In this document: one piece after another, positions 33,757-43,323 of the stretch
Numbering within the stretch: the stretch's first letter is position 1
How the letters are laid out: each line of letters begins with the position of its first letter
Origin: an uncultured Mycobacteriales bacterium
GTDB lineage: Bacteria > Actinomycetota > Actinomycetes > Mycobacteriales > CADCTP01
Reading direction: 5' to 3'
Assembly: GCA_902805565.1 (NCBI GenBank)
Contig: CADCTP010000124.1
Location: forward strand, 1 to 43,323
Length of the DNA stretch: 43,323 nt
Made by a program: the position numbers and the translations under genes
Notes under the pieces: model-generated
Seen by the model: only the letters and a program-made list of their open reading frames with translations
What the model was told of the DNA's origin: nothing
Databases searched by the model: none

Positions 33757-35142
33757 ATGATTCTCGCGGCCGCACCAGTCGCACCTTTGTCGCAACACAC
33801 CTTGCTGGTGTTTCTCCTGCAGGTCGCCGCGCTGCTGGGAATCGCCCTGCTGCTCGGCCGGCTCGCCGTCCGGTTCGGCCTGCCCGCGCTGGTCGGCGAG
33901 CTGCTGACCGGCGTGCTGCTCGGCCCGTCCCTGCTGGCGCACCTGGCCCCTGACCTGCAGAGCTGGCTGCTGCCGGCCGAGCGGGAGCAGATGCACATCC
34001 TGGACGGCCTCGGCCAGTTCGGCGTGCTGCTGCTGGTCGGCGTCGTCGGCGCGCACCTCGACCTCGCCGGGCTCCGCCGGCGGCGGGCCACCGCGTTGCG
34101 GATCAGCGCCTTCGGCCTGGTGATCCCGCTGGGCCTCGGCATCGCCGCCGGCCTGCTGGCGCCGGCACAGCTGGTCGCCGACGGCAGCGACCGGGCGACG
34201 TTCGCCTTCTTCGTCGGCGTGGCGATGTCGGTGTCCGCCATCCCGGTCATCGCCAAGACGCTGGCCGACATGAAGCTGCTGCACCGGGACATCGGACAGC
34301 TCACCCTCACCGCCGGCATGATCGACGACGCAATCGGCTGGACGATGCTGGCGCTGGTCTCGGCCATGGCCACCAGCGGGCTGTCCGCCGGCAAGGTCGG
34401 CGACGCCGTGCTGGACCTGGCCCTGGTGCTGCTGTTCGCCTGGCTGGTCGGCCGGCGGATAGTCGACTGGGCGATGAAGCAGGCCCAGAAGTCCCGGGAC
34501 AACACCCCGCCGGTCGCCACCGCGGTGGTGCTCATCCTGCTCGGCGCCGGCGGCACCCAGTGGCTCGGCCTGGAGGCGGTGTTCGGCGCGTTCCTGGTCG
34601 GCATCATGATCTCCCGCTCGGCCGACCCGGCCCGGCTGGCGCCGCTGCGCACCGTGGTGCTCGCCGTGCTGGCGCCGATCTTCCTGGCCACCGCCGGCCT
34701 GCGCATCGACCTGACGGCCCTCGGCGACCCGGAGGTGCTGCTGTCCGCGCTGGTCGCCCTGGCGATCGCGATCTTCGGCAAGTTCGCCGGGGCCTACCTC
34801 GGCGCCCGGACCAGCCGGATGTCGAACTGGGAGGGCGTGGCGCTCGGCGCCGGGATGAACTCCCGGGGCGTGGTCGAGGTGGTCGTGGCCATGGTCGGCC
34901 TGCGGCTGGGCGTGCTCACCACCGAGACGTTCACGATCGTGGTGCTGATCGCGGTGGTCACCTCGCTGATGGCCCCGCCGATCCTGCGCTGGTCGATGAC
35001 CCGGATCGAGCAGACCGCGGACGAGAACCTGCGGGCGGTCGAGCAGGAGGCGTGGACCGGCTCCGCTCCCCCGGCCGACTCCGGCGCTCCCGCCGGCGGC
35101 ACCGGCACCCCACCGGCCGGCCCGGCGGCGACCGAGCGCTAG
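33757..35142 (+). CDS. cation/proton antiporter (CPA2, KefB-like)
   Basis: 461 residues with about 11-12 hydrophobic helices and a Na_H_Exchanger (PF00999) pattern: 'LVGELLTGVLLGPSLL', 'DGLGQFGVLLLVGVVGAHLD', 'AMSVSAIPVIAKTLADM', 'LTAGMIDDAIGWTMLAL' (Asp pair of the transport site), and 'GAGMNSRGVVEVVVAMVGLRLGVL'. A hydrophilic 40-residue tail follows and no TrkA-N domain is present. It exchanges monovalent cations for protons at the cytoplasmic membrane. GGAGG precedes the ATG. It lies just after the cluster terminator; a role in self-protection is possible but more likely housekeeping. Confidence 0.92.
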   Translation: MILAAAPVAPLSQHTLLVFLLQVAALLGIALLLGRLAVRFGLPALVGELLTGVLLGPSLLAHLAPDLQSWLLPAEREQMHILDGLGQFGVLLLVGVVGAHLDLAGLRRRRATALRISAFGLVIPLGLGIAAGLLAPAQLVADGSDRATFAFFVGVAMSVSAIPVIAKTLADMKLLHRDIGQLTLTAGMIDDAIGWTMLALVSAMATSGLSAGKVGDAVLDLALVLLFAWLVGRRIVDWAMKQAQKSRDNTPPVATAVVLILLGAGGTQWLGLEAVFGAFLVGIMISRSADPARLAPLRTVVLAVLAPIFLATAGLRIDLTALGDPEVLLSALVALAIAIFGKFAGAYLGARTSRMSNWEGVALGAGMNSRGVVEVVVAMVGLRLGVLTTETFTIVVLIAVVTSLMAPPILRWSMTRIEQTADENLRAVEQEAWTGSAPPADSGAPAGGTGTPPAGPAATER

Positions 35143-35150
35143 GACGCGCG

Positions 35151-35185
35151 GAGGGGCCGCCGGCGGCGTCCGCCGGCGGCCCCTC
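35151..35185. terminator. bidirectional terminator between convergent genes
   Basis: A 16-bp perfect inverted repeat with a 3-nt loop between the antiporter stop (35142) and the acyl carrier protein stop (35195). Confidence 0.75.
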
Positions 35186-35194
35186 GGCCGTCCG

Positions 35195-35431
35195 TCAGGC
35201 CGCGACCTTGCGGAGCACCAGCCGCTCCAGGTCCCCGTACGTGCGCAGGGCCGCCAGCTCGTCGTCGGTGATCCGCATCGAGAAGCGGTCCTCCAGCGCG
35301 GTGGCGAGTTCGATCCCGGCCAGCGAGTCCAACCCCAGGTCGTCGGCCAGCAGCGCGCCGTCGGCCAGCAGCGCCGGCTCGATCTGGAGGTGCGCGGCAA
35401 CGGCGCCGCGCACCTCCTGCGGTCGTCCCAT
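35195..35431 (-). CDS. stand-alone acyl carrier protein
   Basis: 78 residues with the attachment motif 'DDLGLDSLAGIELATALEDRFSM'; the phosphopantetheine Ser is in DSL near residue 36. The N-terminus 'VAAHLQIEPALLADGALLADDLG' and the C-terminal 'DDELAALRTYGDLERLVL' complete a carrier fold. Its ATG overlaps the stop of the universal stress protein by one base (TGATG). It is separated from the azoxy-type cluster by the antiporter and two terminators, so it may serve a different pathway; no acyl synthase is near it. Confidence 0.93.
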   Translation of the reverse strand: MGRPQEVRGAVAAHLQIEPALLADGALLADDLGLDSLAGIELATALEDRFSMRITDDELAALRTYGDLERLVLRKVAA

Positions 35432-35934
35432 CAGTCCTCCCCGGTCCCGGTCCGGGCGGCCGGCTCGCCGCCGACCGGGTCGCCCTCGACCGGCGGCCGG
35501 ACGACCACGACCGTGCAGGTGGCGTTGCGCAGCGTGTCCTCGCTGACCGAGCCGACCAGCCAGGAGGCCAACCGGCCGTGCGGGGTCGAGCCGACCACCA
35601 GCAGGTCGGCGGTGTCGCAGAAGCTCAGCAGTGCCTTGCCGGCCGTCTTGTGCACCGCATGCACGGCCAGCTCGCACGTCACGCCGCCCGGCAGCACCTC
35701 CTCGACGATGCCGGCCAGCCGCCGCTCGGCCTGCTCCTGGTACGCCTCCATCGGCGGGGCGACCCCGCCCCACTCACCCGGCGGCCGGGGCTCGTCCCGG
35801 ACCTGGAAGCCGTACACCACGTCGAGGGGGCAGCCGCGCAGCTCGGCCTCGCGCGCGGCCCAGGTGAGCGCCTGGCGGGACAGCGGCGAGCCGTCCACCC
35901 CGACCACGATGTGCCCGTACGCCGGCGTGTCCAT
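35431..35934 (-). CDS. universal stress protein (UspA family)
   Basis: 167 residues. 'HIVVGVDGSPLSRQALTWAAREAELRG' opens the domain and 'ADLLVVGSTPHGRLASWLVGSVSEDTLRNATCTVVVVRPP' closes it with the ATP-loop pattern G-x2-G-x9-G-S. An Ala/Gly/Glu-rich tail follows. GGAGG is 5 nt before the ATG at 35934. Expressed with the acyl carrier protein downstream. In many actinomycetes such proteins respond to hypoxia or stationary phase. Confidence 0.92.
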   Translation of the reverse strand: MDTPAYGHIVVGVDGSPLSRQALTWAAREAELRGCPLDVVYGFQVRDEPRPPGEWGGVAPPMEAYQEQAERRLAGIVEEVLPGGVTCELAVHAVHKTAGKALLSFCDTADLLVVGSTPHGRLASWLVGSVSEDTLRNATCTVVVVRPPVEGDPVGGEPAARTGTGED

Positions 35935-36052
35935 CAGAACCTCCGCGGGAGCAGCAGGGGGATTGTTGACATTACCCGGTCGATACCCCCTCCGCGCGTC
36001 CGTCGATCATGTCGGGAACGTGGGATGCTCTCGGCCGAAGCAGGGTAGGGAG

Positions 36053-36070
36053 CCGGGCCTCGAGGCCCGG
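36053..36070 (+). other. perfect hairpin in the leader of a universal stress gene
   Basis: CCGGGCC-TCGA-GGCCCGG, a 7-bp stem and 4-nt loop (the whole 18-mer is self-complementary), ends 12 nt before the TAGGAGGA ribosome site of the gene at 36096. It could stabilise the message or modulate initiation. It is not a terminator, since translation starts right after it. Confidence 0.35.
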
Positions 36071-36095
36071 ACGGGGCTCCTAGGAGGACCGCAGG

Positions 36096-36590
36096 ATGGA
36101 TCCGCGTACCGCCCACAAGGTCGTGGTCGGAGTGGACGGGGCGCCGCGCACGATCGCGGCGCTGCGCTGGGCGGCCAGCGAGGCGCTGCGCCGCGACGCC
36201 GAGCTGGTCGCCGTGCACGCCTGGGGCAGCATGGTGCGCCCCGCGTCGTACGCGCCGGTGGGCGCCAGCGCGTCCCCCGACGAGTGCGCGTCGCAGGCGG
36301 CCGAGGTGCTCGCCGCCGCGGTGCGGACGGCGTTCGGCGCGACACCACCGGTGCCGGTGCGGCAGGTGGTGGACGAGCGGGCGGTCGTGCCGGCGCTGCT
36401 CGGGCACGCCGGGGACGCCGAGCTGCTGGTCGTCGCCTCCCGGGCACCGGGTGCGCCCGGGGCCCGCGGCGAGTCCGGGCCGGGCCCGATCACGCTGTCC
36501 TGCCTGCGCCAGTCGGCCTGCCCGGTGGTGGTGCTGCCGACGGTGGGCGACCGGGTCGCGGCCGACCAGAGGTCGTCGACCCTGGTGTGA
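36096..36590 (+). CDS. universal stress protein (UspA family)
   Basis: 164 residues: 'KVVVGVDGAPRTIAALRWAASEALRRDAEL' at the start and 'AELLVVASRAPGAPGARGESGPGPITLSCLRQSACPVVVLP' near the end. The ATP-loop glycines are partly replaced (ASRAPG..), so nucleotide binding may be weak or lost. TAGGAGGA precedes the ATG at 36096. Divergent from the other universal stress gene and followed 48 nt later by the phosphoketolase gene, suggesting a shared stress/low-oxygen response. Confidence 0.88.
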   Translation: MDPRTAHKVVVGVDGAPRTIAALRWAASEALRRDAELVAVHAWGSMVRPASYAPVGASASPDECASQAAEVLAAAVRTAFGATPPVPVRQVVDERAVVPALLGHAGDAELLVVASRAPGAPGARGESGPGPITLSCLRQSACPVVVLPTVGDRVAADQRSSTLV

Positions 36591-36638
36591 ACCGGCCAGC
36601 CGGGGAAGGCTGCTCACGACCCGACCTCTGGAGGATTC

Positions 36639-39161
36639 GTGACATCCGGTATCTCGGCGGACACCGCGACCCGTGAGCCCGCCGCCGGCACCGACCGGCT
36701 GCAGGTGCTCGACGCGTGGTGGCGCGCGGCCAACTACCTGTCCGTGGGGCAGATCTACCTGCGGGACAACCCGCTGCTGCGGCAGCCGCTGTCGCTGGAG
36801 CAGGTGAAGCCGCGGCTGCTGGGGCACTGGGGCACCACGCCGGGCCTCACCTTCCTGTGGGCGCACCTCAACCGGGCCATCGTCGACCGGGACCTGAACA
36901 CGCTCTACGTGACCGGGCCCGGGCACGGCGGCCCCGGCGTGGTCGCCGCGGCGTACCTGGAGGGCACGTACAGCGAGCTGTACTCGGCGGTGACCCCGGA
37001 CGAGGACGGGATGCGGGAGCTGTTCCGGCAGTTCTCCTTCCCCGGCGGGATCCCCAGCCACGCCGCGCCGGAGACGCCCGGGTCGATCAACGAGGGCGGC
37101 GAGCTGGGCTACTCGCTCATGCACGCCTACGGTGCCGCGTTCGACAACCCGGACCTGCTGGTCGCCTGCGTGATCGGCGACGGCGAGGCGGAGTCCGGGC
37201 CGCTGTCCGCGTCCTGGCACTCCAACAAGTTCCTCGACCCGGCCACCGACGGCGCCGTGCTGCCGATCCTGCACCTCAACGGGTACAAGATCGCCAACCC
37301 GACGGTGCTGGCCCGGATCCCCGAGTCGGAGCTGCTGGACCTCATGCGCGGCTACGGCTACGCGCCGTACGTCGTCGAGGGCGGCTTCGACGGCGAGGAC
37401 CCGATGGCCGTGCACCGGCGGATGGCCGCCACCCTGGACGAGATCCTGGACCGGATCGCCGACATCCAGCGGGCGGCCCGGTCCGGCGACGGCGCCGTCG
37501 ACCGGCCGCTGTGGCCGATGCTGGTGCTGCGCACCCCGAAGGGCTGGACCGGCCCGCGCGAGGTCGACGGCGTCAAGGTGGAGGGCACCTACCGGTCCCA
37601 CCAGGTGCCGCTGGCCGAGCTGGCCAGCCGGCCGGACCACCTGCAGCAGCTGGAGGAGTGGCTGCGGTCGTACCGGCCGGAGGAGCTGTTCGACGACGGC
37701 GGCGCGCTGCGGCCGGAGCTGGTGGCGTTCGCGCCGGCCGGGCCGCGGCGGATGAGCGACAACCCGCACGGGAACGGCGGCGCGCTGCTGCGCGACCTGC
37801 GGCTGCCGGACTTCCGGGACTACGCCGTCGACGTGCCCGAGCCCGGCCGCGCCTCCGCCGAGGCGACCAAGGTGCTCGGCACCTGGCTGCGGGACGTCAT
37901 CCGGCTGAACCCGACCACGTTCCGGCTGATGGGCCCGGACGAGACCGCCTCGAACCGGCTCAGCCCGGTCTTCGAGGTCACCAACCGGGTGTGGGCGGCG
38001 TCGATCGAGGACGGCGACGATCACCTCGCCCCGCGCGGCCGGGTCATGGAGGTGCTGTCCGAGCACCTGTGCCAGGGCTGGCTGGAGGGCTACCTGCTCA
38101 CCGGGCGGCACGGCGCGTTCTCCTGCTACGAGGCGTTCATCCACATCATCGACTCGATGTTCAACCAGCACGCCAAGTGGCTGGAGACGTCGCGGAAGAT
38201 CCCGTGGCGGCGGCCGATCGCGTCGCTGAACTACCTGCTCACCTCGCACGTGTGGCGGCAGGACCACAACGGCTTCTCGCACCAGGACCCCGGCTTCATC
38301 GACCACGTGGTGAACAAGAAGGCCGGCGTGGTCCGGGTCTACCTGCCGCCGGACGCCAACACCCTGCTCTCCACGTACGACCACTGCCTGCGCAGCCGCA
38401 ACTACGTCAACGTGGTGGTGGCCGGCAAGCAGCCGGCGCTGACCTACCTGGACATGGCCGCGGCGATCCGGCACTGCACCCGCGGCGCCGGGATCTGGGA
38501 GTGGGCCTCCACCGACGGGTCGGCCGAGGACGGCGGCGGCGCGCTGCCGGACGTGGTGCTCGCCTGCGCCGGGGACATCCCGACGCTGGAGGCGCTGGCC
38601 GCGGCCGACCTGCTGCGGCAGCACCTGCCGGAGCTGAAGGTCCGGTTCGTCAACGTGGTGGACCTGATGCGGCTGCAGCCGGAGAGCGAGCACCCGCACG
38701 GGATGAGCGACCGCGAGTTCGACACGCTGTTCACCACCGACCGGCCGATCGTCTTCGCCTTCCACGGCTACCCGGGCGTCATCCACCGGCTGACCTACCG
38801 GCGCACCAACCACGCCAACCTGCACGTGCGCGGGTTCAAGGAGGAGGGCACCACCACCACGCCGTTCGACATGGTGATGCTCAACGACCTGGACCGCTTC
38901 CGGCTGGTCATGGACGTCATCGACCGGGTGCCCGGCCTGGGCGAGCGGGTCGCCGGGCTGCGGCAGCGGATGGCCGACGCCCGGCTCGACGCCCGGGCGT
39001 ACACCCGGGAGCACGGCGAGGACGTGCCGGCGATCAGCGGCTGGTCCTGGCCGTACCTGCCCTCCGGCGAGCGGGTCGGGTCCGCCCCGGCGGCGACCGC
39101 CGACACCGGCGACGACAACCAGAGCGCCGGCGGCGAGGACGCCATGGCGGCCTCCGGATGA
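36639..39161 (+). CDS. xfp: xylulose-5-phosphate/fructose-6-phosphate phosphoketolase
   Basis: 840 residues, the size expected for the full three-domain enzyme. '[22 protein letters not shown]' and '[19 protein letters not shown]' mark the TPP active site, '[21 protein letters not shown]' is the GDG-type cofactor motif, followed by '[16 protein letters not shown]'-like and '[17 protein letters not shown]' in the middle domain and '[15 protein letters not shown]' in the C-terminal domain. It cleaves xylulose-5-phosphate (or fructose-6-phosphate) to acetyl phosphate plus a triose (or tetrose) phosphate. GTG start with GGAGG. It overlaps acetate kinase (ATGA), which converts acetyl phosphate to ATP and acetate. 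Confidence 0.96.
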   Translation: MTSGISADTATREPAAGTDRLQVLDAWWRAANYLSVGQIYLRDNPLLRQPLSLEQVKPRLLGHWGTTPGLTFLWAHLNRAIVDRDLNTLYVTGPGHGGPGVVAAAYLEGTYSELYSAVTPDEDGMRELFRQFSFPGGIPSHAAPETPGSINEGGELGYSLMHAYGAAFDNPDLLVACVIGDGEAESGPLSASWHSNKFLDPATDGAVLPILHLNGYKIANPTVLARIPESELLDLMRGYGYAPYVVEGGFDGEDPMAVHRRMAATLDEILDRIADIQRAARSGDGAVDRPLWPMLVLRTPKGWTGPREVDGVKVEGTYRSHQVPLAELASRPDHLQQLEEWLRSYRPEELFDDGGALRPELVAFAPAGPRRMSDNPHGNGGALLRDLRLPDFRDYAVDVPEPGRASAEATKVLGTWLRDVIRLNPTTFRLMGPDETASNRLSPVFEVTNRVWAASIEDGDDHLAPRGRVMEVLSEHLCQGWLEGYLLTGRHGAFSCYEAFIHIIDSMFNQHAKWLETSRKIPWRRPIASLNYLLTSHVWRQDHNGFSHQDPGFIDHVVNKKAGVVRVYLPPDANTLLSTYDHCLRSRNYVNVVVAGKQPALTYLDMAAAIRHCTRGAGIWEWASTDGSAEDGGGALPDVVLACAGDIPTLEALAAADLLRQHLPELKVRFVNVVDLMRLQPESEHPHGMSDREFDTLFTTDRPIVFAFHGYPGVIHRLTYRRTNHANLHVRGFKEEGTTTTPFDMVMLNDLDRFRLVMDVIDRVPGLGERVAGLRQRMADARLDARAYTREHGEDVPAISGWSWPYLPSGERVGSAPAATADTGDDNQSAGGEDAMAASG

Positions 39162-40235
39162 GGGTCCTGGTCGTCAACACCGGCTCGTCGTCGGTCAAGC
39201 TGCGGCTGGTGTCCGGCGGGGAGCTGCTCGGCTCCACCGACCTCGGCGCGCCGTCGACGCTGGAGCCCTCGGCGGTGGCGGACGCGGTCGGCTCCCTCGG
39301 CGCGGACGTCGAGGCGGTCGGGCACCGGGTGGTGCACGGCGGGCCGGCGTACACCGGCCCGGTGCGGGTGGACGACGAGGTGCGGGCGGAGCTGGAGTCC
39401 CTGGTGGACCTGGCCCCGCTGCACCTGCCGGCGTCACTGGCCGGGCTGGACACGGTCCGGGCGGCGCTGCCGGGCGTGCCGGCGGTGGCCTGCTTCGACA
39501 CCGCGTTCCACGCCACGATCCCGCCGGAGGCCGCGACGTACGCGCTGCCGGCGGCCTGGCGGGAGCTCGGCGTCCGCAAGTACGGCTTCCACGGGCTGTC
39601 CCACGCGTACGCGGCCCGGCGGTCGGCCGAGCTGCTCGGCCGGGACCCCGCGGGCCTGCGGGTGGTGACCTGCCACCTCGGCGCGGGCGCGTCGCTGTGC
39701 GCGGTGTCCGACGGCCGGTCGGTGGACACCACGATGGGCTTCACCCCGCTGGACGGGCTGGTCATGGCCACCCGCTCCGGCTCGGTGGACCCGGGCGCGG
39801 TGCTGTGGCTGCAACGGCAGCGCGGGCTGTCCGCCGACGAGGTGTTCGAGGGGCTGGAGCGCGGCTCCGGGCTGCTCGGGCTGGCCGGCACCGCCGACAT
39901 GCGGGAGGTCCTGGCCCGGCTGGACACCGGCGACGAGCAGGCCCTGCTGGCCTTCGCCACGTACGTCCACCGGGTGCGGGCCCAGATCGCGGCGATGGCG
40001 GCGGCGATGAACGGGCTGGACGCGGTCGCGTTCACCGGCGGGGTCGGCGAGGCCTCGGGGGCGGTCCGGGAGGGCTCGCTGGCCGGGCTGGAGCACCTCG
40101 GCGTGGCCGTCAACCCCGGCCAGAACGAGGCCGCGCGCGGCGACGCGAACGTCTCCGCGCCCGGCTCGCCGGCCGGGGTCGCCGTGGTCACCGCCCGGGA
40201 GGACCTGGAGATCGCCGCCCAGGTCGAGGCAACGC

Positions 40236-40243
<8 letters not shown>
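39158..40243 (+). CDS. ackA: acetate kinase
   Basis: 361 residues of the acetokinase family: N-terminal '[16 protein letters not shown]', '[14 protein letters not shown]', '[21 protein letters not shown]', '[15 protein letters not shown]', the adenosine loop '[13 protein letters not shown]', '[24 protein letters not shown]' and '[14 protein letters not shown]'. Somewhat shorter than the usual 400 residues. It phosphorylates ADP from acetyl phosphate and is coupled to the phosphoketolase by an ATGA overlap, completing a bifid-type shunt for ATP from sugar phosphates. Its 3' end overlaps the convergent GH2 gene by 8 nt. Confidence 0.95.
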
Positions 40244-42107
<1,864 letters not shown>

Positions 42108-42170
42108 ATCGTCCCGGAAGCGGGTGAGCGGTGCAGGCCGTGGCCCCCACCGCTTCCCCCGCCGGGGGGA

Positions 42171-43323
42171 CTACTGCTTCTCGTCGGAGCCCAGGGTGAC
42201 CGGGACGGTCACGGTGCCGCCGCCGCGGCGGACGGTCAGCGTGACCTCCGTGCCCGGCGCGTACGACCGGACGGCCGCGACCAGCTCCTGGGAGGTGTCG
42301 ATCACCCGGTCGTCCACCTTGGTGACCACGTCGCCGGCCCGCAGGCCGGCCGCCGCGGCCGGGCCACCGGCCGCCACCGAGGCCACCGTCGCGCCGGCGG
42401 AGGTGCCGCCGGCCGCCGGGGTCTCCGACCGCGTCTGCACACCCAGGTAGGCGTGTGAGGCGGTGCCGTCCTCGATCAGCTCACCGGCGACCCGGCTCGC
42501 GGTGTCGGCCGGGATCGCGAACCCGATGCCGATGTTGCCCTCGCGGGTGTCCCGGCCGTACTGGCCGGGGCCGGAGCCCGCGGTGGCGATCGACTGGTTG
42601 ATGCCGACCACCCGGCCGGCCAGGTCGACCAGCGCGCCGCCGGAGTTCCCCGGGTTGATCGGCGCGTCGGTCTGGATCGCGTCGATGACCGCGCTGTTGT
42701 CCGAGCTGCCGGTCGTCGGCCGGTGCAGCGCGCTGACGATGCCCTCGGTGACGGTGCCGTCCAGGCCCAGCGGCGACCCGACCGCGACCACGGTCTGCCC
42801 GACCCGGACCGACGCCGAGTCGGCGAACGTCGCCGCGGTCAGCCCGGTCAGGTCCACCTTCACCACGGCCAGGTCGGTCGCCTTGTCCGCGCCGACCAGC
42901 GTCGCGGTCGCGGTCCGCCCGTCGGCGAAGCTCACGGTGATCGCGCCGCCGGAGCCGGCGCCCGCGATCACGTGCTCGTTGGTGAGGATGTGGCCGTCGG
43001 AGCGGATCACCACGCCGGAACCGGTGCCGCCCTCCCCGGCGCCGCGCACCGACAGCGTGACGACGCTCCTCATCGCCGTGGCCGCGGCCGCCTCCACCGT
43101 CCCGTCCGCCGCGGCCGCGGTCGGCGCGGCGCCGCCCGCGACGGAGATCCCGGCCGCCGACACCGTCGCGGCCGGGTCCCGGTCGAGCAGGGCGACCGCG
43201 CCCCCGCCGACCAGCCCGGCCAGGACGGCGGCGACCGCGGCCACGGCGGCCAGCCGGGTGATCCCGCCGGCCCGCTTCGGCGCCGGACCGGGGTACGGCC
43301 ACGGGGGGCCGTCCGGCCCGGCC
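42171..43323 (-). CDS. HtrA/DegP-like S1C serine protease with PDZ domain, 5' end outside window
   Basis: The frame is open to the right edge. A Gly/Pro-rich cytoplasmic stretch is followed by one membrane anchor ('LAAVAAVAAVLAGLVGGGAVALL'), so the protease faces outward. Catalytic residues: His in 'ILTNEHVIAGAG', Asp in 'KATDLAVVKVDL', Ser in 'INPGNSGGALVDLAGRVVGIN'. A C-terminal PDZ domain carries 'GLRAGDVVTKVDDRVI'. Such proteins handle envelope stress and misfolded exported proteins. The start codon is not in the window. Confidence 0.92.
   Translation of the reverse strand, partial: AGPDGPPWPYPGPAPKRAGGITRLAAVAAVAAVLAGLVGGGAVALLDRDPAATVSAAGISVAGGAAPTAAAADGTVEAAAATAMRSVVTLSVRGAGEGGTGSGVVIRSDGHILTNEHVIAGAGSGGAITVSFADGRTATATLVGADKATDLAVVKVDLTGLTAATFADSASVRVGQTVVAVGSPLGLDGTVTEGIVSALHRPTTGSSDNSAVIDAIQTDAPINPGNSGGALVDLAGRVVGINQSIATAGSGPGQYGRDTREGNIGIGFAIPADTASRVAGELIEDGTASHAYLGVQTRSETPAAGGTSAGATVASVAAGGPAAAAGLRAGDVVTKVDDRVIDTSQELVAAVRSYAPGTEVTLTVRRGGGTVTVPVTLGSDEKQ

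Noticed and set aside
35934-39014. Long minus-strand frame across the phosphoketolase gene
   Set aside because: Shadow of xfp in high-GC DNA; the plus-strand protein is a full, well conserved enzyme.

Overview
High-GC DNA with dense, often overlapping genes, many GTG starts, GGAGG-type ribosome binding sites and perfect GC-rich terminator hairpins. This fits an actinomycete. The housekeeping set (EttA, SSB, group II truncated haemoglobin, phosphoketolase plus acetate kinase, universal stress proteins) is compatible with Micromonosporales or relatives, but the order is an inference.

Left flank (1-11661): a DUF2867 protein cut by the window edge, a dienelactone-hydrolase-fold protein that has lost its catalytic Cys and His, a truncated haemoglobin, a GH13 alpha-glucosidase, a protein of unknown function, the ABC-F factor EttA, SSB, an MMPL transporter broken by a one-base frameshift, a NarL-type two-component pair and another unknown protein.

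Centre (about 11630-33740): a biosynthetic cluster whose parts match the valanimycin (vlm) pathway for aliphatic azoxy compounds, with a fatty-acid-derived amine in place of isobutylamine. Proposed flow: a fatty acyl-AMP ligase loads an acyl carrier protein, and an NAD-dependent reductase releases an aldehyde. A class III aminotransferase makes the amine. An acyl-CoA-dehydrogenase-fold flavoenzyme with a flavin reductase N-hydroxylates it. A DUF2156 (GNAT-fold) transferase adds serine from seryl-tRNA. A small membrane protein and an AurF/VlmB-type diiron protein would form the N-N bond and the azoxy group. A diacylglycerol-kinase-like enzyme and an MmgE/PrpD protein (VlmJ and VlmK counterparts) would dehydrate the seryl part. 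Methyltransferases, a halogenase-like flavoprotein, a KAS III, a second diiron enzyme, an SGNH esterase and an alpha/beta hydrolase are candidate tailoring or accessory functions. A sigma factor, a TetR regulator and repeated TACCG-type palindromes at promoters are candidate controls.

The most striking element is at 13629-13715, inside the cluster. It is a class II tRNA gene with serine-type features (long variable arm, G73), but its anticodon arm can fold into an unbroken 7-bp hairpin closed by a UCCG tetraloop. It appears to have no usable anticodon. I propose it is a dedicated, non-decoding seryl-tRNA that feeds the DUF2156 transferase.

Right flank (33757-43323): a CPA2 cation/proton antiporter, an acyl carrier protein coupled to a universal stress protein, a second universal stress protein, phosphoketolase and acetate kinase, a GH2 glycosidase, and an HtrA-like protease that runs off the window.
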